Below the pieces are notes generated by a model. It was not told the DNA's origin. It worked only from the letters and a program-made list of their open reading frames with translations, and made no database searches. Below, piece after piece: positions 26,118 to 33,392 of a DNA stretch of 33,502 nt (position 1 is the first letter of the stretch; every line of letters begins with the position of its first letter). The position numbers and the translations under genes were made by a program. The stretch is from Candidatus Poribacteria bacterium (lineage in GTDB: Bacteria > Poribacteria > WGA-4E > WGA-3G): contig JAAXHO010000033.1 of assembly GCA_012270795.1 (NCBI GenBank), forward strand, positions 1 to 33,502, written 5' to 3'.

Positions 26118-26441
26118 TCATACTGACTGTTTGTCCACAATATCTTGAATCCAAGAAAGTGCAGCCATACTTGATGACCAACCGACAGAAGTTACTGCAA
26201 GCAGTGCAACCTGTTGTAGTTCTTCGCGCGTGATACCTTCCCGTAATGCACGCCGGGTATGTGAATGCACTGCACCTTCAGACTTTGCACCAATAGCCAA
26301 TGCAAGCTTGGTCAACCGTACGGTTTTTGCATCAAGAGGTCCAGCAGTTCCACATGCCTCACCTAAACCTTGATATGCTTGCCAAACTTCAGGATATTCC
26401 TCAATTACACTTTGCAGAAAATCAGGTAATTTGTCTTTCAT
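26118..26441 (-). CDS. Carboxymuconolactone-decarboxylase-like protein, no redox cysteines
   Basis: This 107-residue protein is a small all-helical member of the CMD/AhpD family: LTKLALAIGAKSEGAVHSHTRRALREGITREELQQVALLA is the family core. In AhpD-type peroxidases a C-x-x-C-x-x-H motif occupies this place; here the two cysteine positions read Ser and Ala (KSEGAVHSH), so peroxidase activity is unlikely and a decarboxylase-like or unknown role remains. It starts 2 bases after the tatA stop and is probably co-translated. The TPR gene begins about 10 bases after its stop. Confidence 0.85.
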   Translation of the reverse strand: MKDKLPDFLQSVIEEYPEVWQAYQGLGEACGTAGPLDAKTVRLTKLALAIGAKSEGAVHSHTRRALREGITREELQQVALLAVTSVGWSSSMAALSWIQDIVDKQSV

Positions 26442-26443
26442 TG

Positions 26444-26719
26444 TTAATCCAGAATTTTACTCGGGTTTTCCTTCTGTGATGGTTCTCCATCCTGTTCTGT
26501 GCCTGTTTCATTTTCGTCAACCTGATCTTCTTTTAGTCCAGCTTTGAAGTTCGTAACACTTCTACCAAGTCCACGTGCCAATTCAGGAATACGCTTTCCT
26601 CCGAATAGAAGTAGTACAACAGCTAATATAATAATTATCTCTGTTGCACCAGGTGGACCAAATCCAGTTAGAAGTAAGGCAACTAAGACTATAGCAAGTA
26701 TCTCCCAATGACCAAACAT
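26444..26719 (-). CDS. tatA: Twin-arginine translocase subunit TatA/TatE-like
   Basis: This 91-residue protein is typical of TatA. A short N-terminal region with the FGPPGATE hinge leads into one membrane helix ([12 protein letters not shown]), then the amphipathic helix [25 protein letters not shown] and an acidic, disordered tail. TatA oligomers form the pore that exports folded proteins with twin-arginine signals. TatB or TatC genes are not in view. A ggagg site precedes the ATG. An odd feature is an additional hydrophobic stretch at residues 5-20 ([16 protein letters not shown]), giving the N-terminus two adjacent hydrophobic segments, whereas a usual TatA has one. Confidence 0.88.
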   Translation of the reverse strand: MFGHWEILAIVLVALLLTGFGPPGATEIIIILAVVLLLFGGKRIPELARGLGRSVTNFKAGLKEDQVDENETGTEQDGEPSQKENPSKILD

Positions 26720-26865
26720 TTATCTTCCTCCAAATATCTAAATTATAATCCAATTTTTGAATTCACCTATGCTCTTTAGAATATATTAACACATTTAATC
26801 AATAATTTCATCTAAATTTTACCGCAGATGGATAAAATGTTCGACAGTTCAGTTGAATCATATAG

Positions 26866-27642
26866 TCAGATTGTCCGACGTATGTTCTTACCGTGTAGCC
26901 AGACAAATAGCAGAATGAGAACAATAGAGTTTACTAACAGCATCGTTGAAATTGCATTAAGTTCTGGCGTAATACCAAATTTGAGACTATTATAAATATG
27001 CACAGATAATGTCGTCTTACCAACACCTGCTGTGAAGAAAGTTATTACAAAGTCGTCTATTGATAACGTAAATGCAAGCAATGCTCCCCCAATTATACCC
27101 GGTGCGATCAACGGAAAAGTTATTTTCCAAAATGTCTGCCATTCATTTGCACCAAGATCAAGTGCTGCTTCCTCTACCGTATGGTCATAACCTTGTAAAC
27201 GCGCACTCACAACTATAGTAACATAACTAACATTGAATACTATGTGGGCGACAATCACAGATACTAATCCGATAGGTATATTGGCTTGAGCATAGAACGT
27301 CAATAATGCTATCGCCAAAACTATATCAGGAATAATGAGAGGCAGGTATAATGTGTGAATTATTGTGTTTCGTAATCTAAAACGATATTTGTGCAATGCA
27401 ACTGCTGCCGCAGTTCCTATGATTGTTGATATCACTGTCGCAGCACATGCTATTATCAAACTATTCTTACATGCCCTCCAAACATCAGGATTCTTAAATA
27501 GTTTTGCATACCAATCAAATGAAAAACCTTCCCAAACCGAAATCTGCTCTCCACTGTTGAACGAAAACACAACAACGACTATGATCGGAATATATAGAAA
27601 TAGAAAAACTAAAATGATATTGATTTCAAAAAGTCGTTTCAT
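26866..27642 (-). CDS. potC: Polyamine-type ABC transporter permease PotC-like
   Basis: I choose the ATG at 27642 (258 residues). A GTG at 27660 would add six residues that overlap a palindrome. Six membrane helices are predictable, and the EAA loop for the ATPase contact is visible (EEAALDLGANEWQTFWKITFPLIAPGI), with ALLAFTLSIDDFVITFF as in PotC/YdcV. It forms a heterodimeric channel with the PotB-like protein, whose gene precedes it by 38 bases. Spermidine/putrescine is the family default, but related operons carry other cationic or organic solutes, so the substrate is not certain. Confidence 0.9.
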   Translation of the reverse strand: MKRLFEINIILVFLFLYIPIIVVVVFSFNSGEQISVWEGFSFDWYAKLFKNPDVWRACKNSLIIACAATVISTIIGTAAAVALHKYRFRLRNTIIHTLYLPLIIPDIVLAIALLTFYAQANIPIGLVSVIVAHIVFNVSYVTIVVSARLQGYDHTVEEAALDLGANEWQTFWKITFPLIAPGIIGGALLAFTLSIDDFVITFFTAGVGKTTLSVHIYNSLKFGITPELNAISTMLLVNSIVLILLFVWLHGKNIRRTI

Positions 27643-27653
27643 TAAAAGTAGTA

Positions 27654-27670
27654 GGCACACTCCGTGTGCC
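27654..27670. repeat. Intercistronic hairpin between potB and potC
   Basis: Perfect 7-base stem ggcacac/gtgtgcc with a 3-base loop, lying immediately before the potC start. It resembles the short palindromes at 95-113 and 4573-4591. It could adjust potC expression or mRNA stability, or be a passive repeat. Confidence 0.5.
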
Positions 27671-27680
27671 GTAACCTCTA

Positions 27681-28529
27681 CTAAGTTTCTGCAGATTCAC
27701 TGTCTTGCAGAACACGGAAATATAGGACAGTCCCCGCAAGCACTATCGCCATCAGCATGAACGAGAGAGCAGCACCGAACGGAAAATCCCTCGCTGTTTT
27801 GAACTGTCGTTCAATCACATTTCCAACAAAACTAACCTTTCCGCCCCCAAGGATGTCTGGCGTTAGAAATGCACCGACCGTCGGAATAAAAACCAACATT
27901 GAGCCTGCAAGAATACCGGGAATACTCAACGGTAGAGTTACATGCCAAAAGGCATGCCGAGGAGAGGCACCTAAATCCTTTGCGGCATCTATCAAGGAAA
28001 AATCCATTTGTTCCAATGCTGCATAAAGTGGAAGAATCATGAAAGGTAAATATCCATAAACTAAACCAATCTGCACCGCAAAAGGGGTATTTAGAATTTC
28101 TAAGGGTTGAAAGCCGGGAATGAGTATTGAGAGGAAACTATTCAAAAGTCCTTCTGTCCGTAAAATCAGTATCCACGCGTAAGTACGTATAAGAAAATTA
28201 ATCCAAAAAGGGACGACTACAAGTAGTAACAAGACGTTTCGCAACTTCGGACGGTAATAAGCCAGATAATAAGCAAACGGATATCCAATTAATAAACAAA
28301 TTATTGTGCAAACAAATGCTGTTGATATTGACCGCCAAAGGGTACCAAGATAAAGGCCATCAAACAGGCGTTGATAGTTTTCCAGTGTAAAGTTCCATTC
28401 TATTCCGCCGTAAGTGCCGCGCTCCACAAAACTATAGATGAGAACTGAAATAAGTGGTAGGAAAAAGAAACAAAACAACCAGAGCAGAACAGGGGAGAGT
28501 AGGATTAAGAGGCGATAGTTATGACGCAT
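27681..28529 (-). CDS. potB: Polyamine-type ABC transporter permease PotB-like
   Basis: This 282-residue membrane protein has six predicted helices, starting with LLILLSPVLLWLFCFFFLPL. The EAA loop is DAAKDLGASPRHAFWHVTLPLSIPGI, and the following LVFIPTVGAFLTPDILGG is a PotB signature. It pairs with PotC. The start ATG overlaps the end of the restriction-enzyme remnant by 11 bases and lacks a visible ribosome-binding site. The usual potA ATPase gene, normally directly upstream, and the potD binding-protein gene are absent here. Confidence 0.9.
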   Translation of the reverse strand: MRHNYRLLILLSPVLLWLFCFFFLPLISVLIYSFVERGTYGGIEWNFTLENYQRLFDGLYLGTLWRSISTAFVCTIICLLIGYPFAYYLAYYRPKLRNVLLLLVVVPFWINFLIRTYAWILILRTEGLLNSFLSILIPGFQPLEILNTPFAVQIGLVYGYLPFMILPLYAALEQMDFSLIDAAKDLGASPRHAFWHVTLPLSIPGILAGSMLVFIPTVGAFLTPDILGGGKVSFVGNVIERQFKTARDFPFGAALSFMLMAIVLAGTVLYFRVLQDSESAET

Positions 28530-28852
28530 TTAGGTTCAAATAATTTCGGATATTGTTTTGTATGTCCCACGGATCGGTGATTTCAAGAAAATCCCATTTT
28601 CCAAACTCACTACAAACGTTCACTGCTGGTAACCACATATTTCTAATCGTGTTGACCTTTTGCACTTTATCCTCCCTCGGCATGCCAGAAACCTCAAGAA
28701 TTAGGTTCACAATATCATCAGTAGAACCGCTTTCACCGATCAGAATACGGGCAATAAAGTCAGGAACATATTGACGGCTTTCCCCGTTGTGATTGATGTA
28801 CGGAATCGTGAAACCCAAGTTGTGATTTTTGACATAGGAATATCTACTTTCA
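28519..28852 (-). pseudogene. C-terminal remnant of a type III restriction enzyme (Res)
   Basis: About 110 residues match the end of type III restriction/DEAD-helicase proteins: SYVKNHNLGFTIPY, YVPDFIARI, VNLILEVSGMPREDK, NMWLPAVN and WDFLEITDPWD, in that family's order. This is the PD-(D/E)XK nuclease segment, with PDF and LEVSG placed like D and ExK, although Ser stands at the usual Lys. The helicase part is absent and the remnant begins right where the PIN-like gene stops. The frame has no ATG in the matching region before MPRED, so it is probably not translated alone. Confidence 0.82.
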
Positions 28853-29368
28853 GTTTTGACGTGGACGTTGGATGTCCTCTTCGCAAATAAGGCCAACGGT
28901 GACTCCGTGGCTTGCCAGCGCGTTTGTGAATTGGAGCCAACCTCTGTCTATTGCCAATAAAATAGTTGCGGTTTCTCCTGTGTTTTGTTGATGTGCAAGG
29001 GCAACAGCGATGAATTTCCTATCGTCTGGGTCAAAACCGCTTAACGCGCTGTCAGTCGGAAACTCTTGAAAATCAGTACCGTTCCCTTTTAATGATGTGA
29101 TGTGCACCAAGTTGCAGATGTTCGGATTCCCCTGATTTTGCATCAACGTTTTTACAAACAGATCGCCAACCCCTTTTCGAGTGTTTGGTTTTGTATTGTC
29201 ATCATACTCACCCAAAATCCGCCAACCGTCGTCAATAACTACTTTTTCAGGACGAGAGAGGATTGTCTCAAGTCGGTCTCGACAGTGTTCTATACAATCC
29301 GAAGAAGCATGTTTTGCTTCACCATTTGCGATGACCAACACGTTCGTATCTACGATAACAGCGTTCAT
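28850..29368 (-). CDS. PIN-like nuclease paired with OLD-like ATPase
   Basis: This 172-residue protein opens with the PIN-type strand VIVDTNVLV (Asp7). Other acidic residues fall at the expected places: Glu54 (ILGEYDD), Asp113-Asp116 (GFDPDDRKFIAVALAH) and Asp141 (LLAIDRGW). PIN domains are metal-dependent RNases found in toxins and some defence systems. The start overlaps the ATPase gene's stop by ATGA with a ggaggt site ahead, so it is tightly coupled to it. The unit is not a VapBC-type pair, since the partner is a large ATPase. No experimentally defined function is known to me. Confidence 0.75.
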   Translation of the reverse strand: MNAVIVDTNVLVIANGEAKHASSDCIEHCRDRLETILSRPEKVVIDDGWRILGEYDDNTKPNTRKGVGDLFVKTLMQNQGNPNICNLVHITSLKGNGTDFQEFPTDSALSGFDPDDRKFIAVALAHQQNTGETATILLAIDRGWLQFTNALASHGVTVGLICEEDIQRPRQN

Positions 29369-30696
29369 TCAACCTCCATCCTCTTTCTCCGTTCACTTTG
29401 TGCTTTTGTCATTGCAAACAGATCTCCCATCTCGTTTCCAAAAAAGTTCTTCGGCCAGTTTTTGATATTACCTAATTCATCTAAATCCAGGGTGATGAGT
29501 TTAGAACTCCCGTTATCATTCTCACAGAAATAGAGAGCAGTTTGATCACTGCTAATCTTTTCTTCCGCAATGCGCCGTTGCAAGCGAGTTAATAGATATT
29601 CACTATGGCTTTCAACCAAAATCTGGAGTTTGCGTTCAGTGATAACCTCTATCAAAAGGTCAGCGAGGTCTGCTTGTGCCATCGGATGGAGGAGATTATC
29701 CGGATGCTCCAAAATCAACGTAGATCCTTCTGGTACACCATAACAAAGTATAAGAACAGGTAATAAAAGTGCTAATCCAGATCCTGTATTAATATGAATC
29801 TTCTTAGTATCCATAGGTTGTTTCTGAATAAAAATTTCATAGCTTCTACGGGATTGATAGTCTCTCTGTTCTATTGCAAATGCGTAAGCTAACCCCATTC
29901 TTTGAAGCCATTTTGATATTTGTTTTTCAAATGACAACCGGTCCTCTTGCGGAAGTCTTACCTGCTGTCTCAGCAATTCTGTGACTAGGGCGACAATCTT
30001 GTTGGTATTCCTAAACCGAGCGTCTCTTGAAAAATCATTTATTTGATAAAAGAACTGATCGGGTAAACCCTGGATTGTATCAAGATAGTAAATATCAGAA
30101 AAAAGTTCTTCAAAAGCAGAGGTGAACTGAAGTAAAAAATGGTGAGGTTTACCTTTTGTTGATAATGGAGCACCGTAGCAATTTCTTATGCTTTTTAAAG
30201 AAGTAGTTTCAAAACTATTTCCATCTATTTGATTGCCAAAAGCAAGTTCCTGTCTCTCCCAAACAATTTCCAATATACCATTTGGATTGATGCGGTAACG
30301 AAAGTTTTCAACAATTGGTCTCTTCATAGATTCACGAAGTGTCGTATCGAAAGTGAAACTTTCCATCATTAAAATGGGCGGTGGTTCATTTTGCAAAGAA
30401 GTATAAATTGGACGTGGCTCATCAAGTTTGCCTCCAACGCCAAATTCAACTGGGGCCTCAAGAGTATTAATAACTTCACTAAAGTCAAGAAACTCCATAA
30501 ATGAGTTTCGATTACCTAGAGGAATTGGTCTCTCAATATCAACATTCTCTACCGTCTGTTTAAGCAATAGCAGCATCTGCAACAGACTACTCTTCCCAGA
30601 ACTATTTGTCCCAAAAAAGCCTGTCAACGGCGCAAGTTTCACCTTACCGCTATCCTTCCACGACTTGAAGTTTTTCATTCGTATGTGTGTAATCAT
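29365..30696 (-). CDS. OLD-like AAA/ABC-type ATPase, DUF3696-like
   Basis: This 443-residue ATPase has the overcoming-lysogenization-defect type P-loop at residues 29-37 (GTNSSGKSS), a Walker B-like ILEHPDNLLHP (Glu then His where other members have Glu or Gln), a switch histidine in VESHSEYLLTRLQRR and a C-terminus LDELGNIKNWPKNFFG like DUF3696. These ATPases occur with diverse nucleases in defence modules and with no nuclease of their own. The protein has no TOPRIM domain. It lies just upstream of and overlaps the PIN-like gene, with the partial Rpn copy 35 bases upstream. Confidence 0.85.
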   Translation of the reverse strand: MITHIRMKNFKSWKDSGKVKLAPLTGFFGTNSSGKSSLLQMLLLLKQTVENVDIERPIPLGNRNSFMEFLDFSEVINTLEAPVEFGVGGKLDEPRPIYTSLQNEPPPILMMESFTFDTTLRESMKRPIVENFRYRINPNGILEIVWERQELAFGNQIDGNSFETTSLKSIRNCYGAPLSTKGKPHHFLLQFTSAFEELFSDIYYLDTIQGLPDQFFYQINDFSRDARFRNTNKIVALVTELLRQQVRLPQEDRLSFEKQISKWLQRMGLAYAFAIEQRDYQSRRSYEIFIQKQPMDTKKIHINTGSGLALLLPVLILCYGVPEGSTLILEHPDNLLHPMAQADLADLLIEVITERKLQILVESHSEYLLTRLQRRIAEEKISSDQTALYFCENDNGSSKLITLDLDELGNIKNWPKNFFGNEMGDLFAMTKAQSERRKRMEVE

Positions 30697-30731
30697 TTCT
30701 CTGTTTCAGTGTTAATGAAATTAATCTGGAA

Positions 30732-31064
30732 TTAATTGTTGTCGATTAGCACCTCAATTTCATCAATTGTTTCTGCGGTCAATGCTTTGTCAAAAATAGT
30801 ATCAAGGCGAGAAATATCATGTATCAATTTAATCTTGTTTTTAACAGGATCAGGAATAGAACGAAATCGGGAGTATATTACTTTTAAAATGTTTTCCTGT
30901 TTTGCCAATATTTTTCCTTGCTCTATGCCAAGTTTTACACCATGTGCTAAATTTGGTTCTATACTTTTTGCTAAACTCTCTGCTATGGTTCTTGCATAAC
31001 CTTCTACAAAGCCTTTTTCTATGAGTTCGTCTGCCATTGTTCTTACCATGTTTTCTACCTTCAT
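30732..31064 (-). pseudogene. Duplicated 3' fragment of the neighbouring Rpn nuclease gene
   Basis: The 110 residues from MKVENMVRTMADELIEKG to the end align only with the C-terminal part of the intact Rpn gene next door (MEVENMAKSMADVL… RENIIKLLQIRF … SRLNSLFEKA). Homology continues upstream of the ATG in another codon context (EQQTHDM, to about 31090), right up to the neighbour's stop. So it looks like a tandem partial duplication with no catalytic core. It may still be translated as a small helical protein, but there is no good ribosome-binding site. Confidence 0.75.
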
Positions 31065-31094
31065 ATCGTGTGTCTGTTGTTCACTGTGCTGGTT

Positions 31095-32117
31095 TTATCC
31101 ATCAAAATCATCAAGTGTATTGATGGTTGCGGCTTTCTCAAAGAGTGAATTAAGGCGTGAAAGACTGCGTATTTTGTTAACTTTTTGGGTAACGGTTTCA
31201 GGGACATTATCAAACCGGATTTGCAGTAGTTTGATAATGTTCTCTCGTTTTGCTCTTGTCTCCCCTCTTGCTTCCCCTTGTTCTCTGAGAACGTCTGCCA
31301 TTGACTTTGCCATGTTTTCTACCTCCATATCATGTGCCTGTTGTTCAACAAGCCGTATCAAGTCTTCGTGTTCTGCAGCAGGTCGCCGATGTAAGATTAA
31401 CAAAACCAAATAGGCGATCGCCTTACGTAGATGCTTAACGTGCGGCACCGCCTCAAACAAGGCAGTGCTTAGCGTTTCTATATCAGCATTTTCCTGTTGA
31501 AGAACTGTTAACAACCACCCTAATGGCTGGTCAGTTTCTTTTAAGTCCGCTGCCTCTGTCTCATTCACACTTAGAAACAGCGTATCAAATTTTGGAACAA
31601 ACCGCGCTAGCACTTCGGGCATATCCATTATTACATCAAGTGTAAGTGGGTTGCTCCACTGCTTTTCGCCCGTGTAATATACTATTGGGAGGATCGGGCG
31701 GAAACGCCGCTGACTTTTGGGAACATTATCAGACTCCCACCCCCTGCGTTGAAAATCCCAAATCTGCACCATGTAAAACAGCACCCGGAAACCCATTATC
31801 GGGTCAACCGTGGACTGATGTTCTATAAGGATATAAATTAGCAGCTCATCCGTTCCCGATTCAGTCTGAAACGGCGCGGTAAACACCATATCAGACTCCT
31901 GCTCGCGAAGCGAGTCAGGGATAAAACTCCTATTAATCTGTGATAGACGGCTAAAATCAATACACGCCGCCAGTTCACTTGCAAGGATTTCTACCAGGTC
32001 CCGGACATACTCTTTGTCTTCAAACAACCAGCGCGTGCTGCGGTCAGGAAAATGTTCAATCGGGATGTCGGAAAAGCTAAGTATTTCCGGTTCTTGTGTG
32101 CTTAAATTTTTTGACAT
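31095..32117 (-). CDS. Rpn/YhgA-type PD-(D/E)XK nuclease (putative transposase)
   Basis: This 340-residue protein starts from the ATG at 32117, which has an aggag site six bases upstream. A TTG further up (32150) overlaps the MoeB-like stop. The PD-(D/E)XK core shows Asp76 (ESDMVF), and Glu99 and Gln101 in IYILIEHQS, followed by FRVLFYMVQIWD, as in YhgA-like/Rpn proteins. The C-terminal part has an MEVENMAKSMADVLREQGEARGE linker and a helical segment ending SLFEKAATINTLDDFDG. It is likely to cut DNA and act in recombination. It is not a close paralogue of the Rpn gene at 12801-13772. Confidence 0.82.
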   Translation of the reverse strand: MSKNLSTQEPEILSFSDIPIEHFPDRSTRWLFEDKEYVRDLVEILASELAACIDFSRLSQINRSFIPDSLREQESDMVFTAPFQTESGTDELLIYILIEHQSTVDPIMGFRVLFYMVQIWDFQRRGWESDNVPKSQRRFRPILPIVYYTGEKQWSNPLTLDVIMDMPEVLARFVPKFDTLFLSVNETEAADLKETDQPLGWLLTVLQQENADIETLSTALFEAVPHVKHLRKAIAYLVLLILHRRPAAEHEDLIRLVEQQAHDMEVENMAKSMADVLREQGEARGETRAKRENIIKLLQIRFDNVPETVTQKVNKIRSLSRLNSLFEKAATINTLDDFDG

Positions 32118-32146
32118 TAAGCTCCTAAACTGAAATTCGCCTATTA

Positions 32147-33334
32147 TCAATCAGCAGCAGGGGCAAAAGTTTCAGGATTTTCCGCTGCAGCATCATAATC
32201 GTCAATGAGTTTTGTTATACTCGGATTCTCCCCACAAAGCGGGCAATTCTCATCACGAGGAACCTTCATTTCGCGGTAGGTCATTCCAAGTGCTTCATAC
32301 AGGATAAGTCTGCCGATAAGCGGTTCACCGATACCGATAATATACTTAATCGCTTCCGTTGCCATCATAACGCCAATTACGCCTGGGAGCACGCCCAGGA
32401 CTCCAGCCTCACTTCAACTCGGCACCAGGCCTGGCGGTGGCGGTGTGGGATACATGCATCGGTAGCACGGACCCTCATTTGGTTTAAACAAGGTAACCTG
32501 CCCCTCAAACTGAAAAATACTGCCATGCACTACCGGTTTATTCATCAACACCGCAGCATCGTTCACAAGGAAACGGGTAGCAAAGTTATCACACCCATCA
32601 ACTATCAGATCATATTCCGAGAAGATCTCTTCAACGTTGTCAGCGGTAAGACGGAGATTATACGGTGTAATCTCAACATCCGGATTAAGTGATTTTATGG
32701 TCGTTGTCGCAGATTGAACCTTTGGCGTCCCCACCGCCTCAGTACGATGTAAAATCTGACGCTGCAAATTACTTAACTCCACTACATCAGAGTCTATAAT
32801 CCCCAAGTGACCAATACCAGCAGCACCGAGATAAACACCCGCAGGTGATCCTAAACCACCAGCACCGACAAGTAAAACCCTTGCATCAAGCAATTTCGCC
32901 TGACCTTGTTCACCCACTTCGGTTAACATAAAGTGTCTGCTATAACGGTCAAGCTGCTCGTGTGACATCGGTTTATCTTGTGTTGTGGGTAACCCAGCAG
33001 CTGTCCAGTCACGATAACCGCCTACCATAGATACAGTATCTGTATATCCCATTTCACGAAGCGATTTTGCAGCAAGCAGTGAACGAAGTCCTGCAGCACA
33101 ATAGACCACAACCTTTTTATCCCTGTCAGGAATGTAATTCTCAACAGAAAATTCCAACATCCCGCGGGTAACGTGAACTGCATCCGGGATATATCCAGCG
33201 CGATATTCATCTTCATCACGAACATCCAGAAGCACAAAGTCGCTTCCATCCGCCTGCTCCGCCTTCACATCAGCAACAGTCACCTCTGGAATTTCAGTTT
33301 TTGCCTCTTCTACGATCTCTCTATACGATTTCAT
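32147..33334 (-). CDS. Rhodanese-MoeB/ThiF fusion with in-frame UGA (putative selenoprotein)
   Basis: I read this as one gene through the TGA at 32414-32416, giving 395 residues with position 307 as selenocysteine. Both sides share one frame and align with MoeB/MoeZ/Uba4-type proteins. An N-terminal rhodanese domain (active-site Cys79, VVYCAAGLRS) is followed by the ThiF fold (GAGGLG at 157-162, zinc cysteines 290 and 293 in CYRC, and 364 and 367 in CPLC). The UGA falls in PS-U-SEAGVLGVLPG, where relatives have PSCAEAGV, the conserved crossover-loop cysteine. The enzyme would adenylate and sulfur-load a ubiquitin-like MoaD/ThiS-type carrier. The start ATG at 33334 has a ggag site. A nonsense mutation is the alternative. 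Confidence 0.78.
32382..32416 (-). promoter_or_regulatory. Possible bacterial SECIS hairpin next to in-frame UGA
   Basis: Read on the minus strand, the TGA at 32416-32414 is followed by a perfect 6-base stem cctggg/cccagg (32399-32394 with 32387-32382) with loop cgtgct. The loop's G and U lie 22-23 bases after the UGA; in E. coli fdhF the loop GU is about two bases nearer. A loop starting within the first two bases with a G fits bacterial SECIS features. The stem uses GC-rich codons (ctg ggc gtg ctc cca ggc) unlike the AT-rich codons common elsewhere in the window. The stem is short, so this is a candidate only. Confidence 0.5.
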
Positions 33335-33362
33335 ATATCTTTCTCCATGTTTTCTCTTGTCA

Positions 33363-33392
33363 AATATAGATACACTATCTACATTTAAACAA
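33363..33392 (-). promoter_or_regulatory. Possible promoter of the rhodanese-MoeB gene
   Basis: On the minus strand TTGTTT (33392-33387) is separated by 18 bases from TATATT (33368-33363), a plausible sigma-70-type pair about 30-60 bases ahead of the start codon at 33334. A palindrome (ttggt/accaa) lies at about 33412-33428 upstream. Weak evidence in AT-rich sequence. Confidence 0.3.

Noticed and set aside
26118-26441. AhpD-type alkylhydroperoxidase
   Set aside because: The C-x-x-C-x-x-H motif is absent (Ser and Ala at the cysteine positions).
29365-30696. PARIS or Gabija ATPase
   Set aside because: There is no TOPRIM domain in the ATPase, and the partner is PIN-like, not DUF4435 or UvrD-like. 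The resemblance is only at the level of the OLD-type ATPase.
32147-32416. Separate small gene encoding a MoeB C-terminal part
   Set aside because: The frame continues directly from the upstream rhodanese-ThiF part through a single UGA, and the supposed GTG start has no ribosome-binding site. One interrupted gene explains it better.
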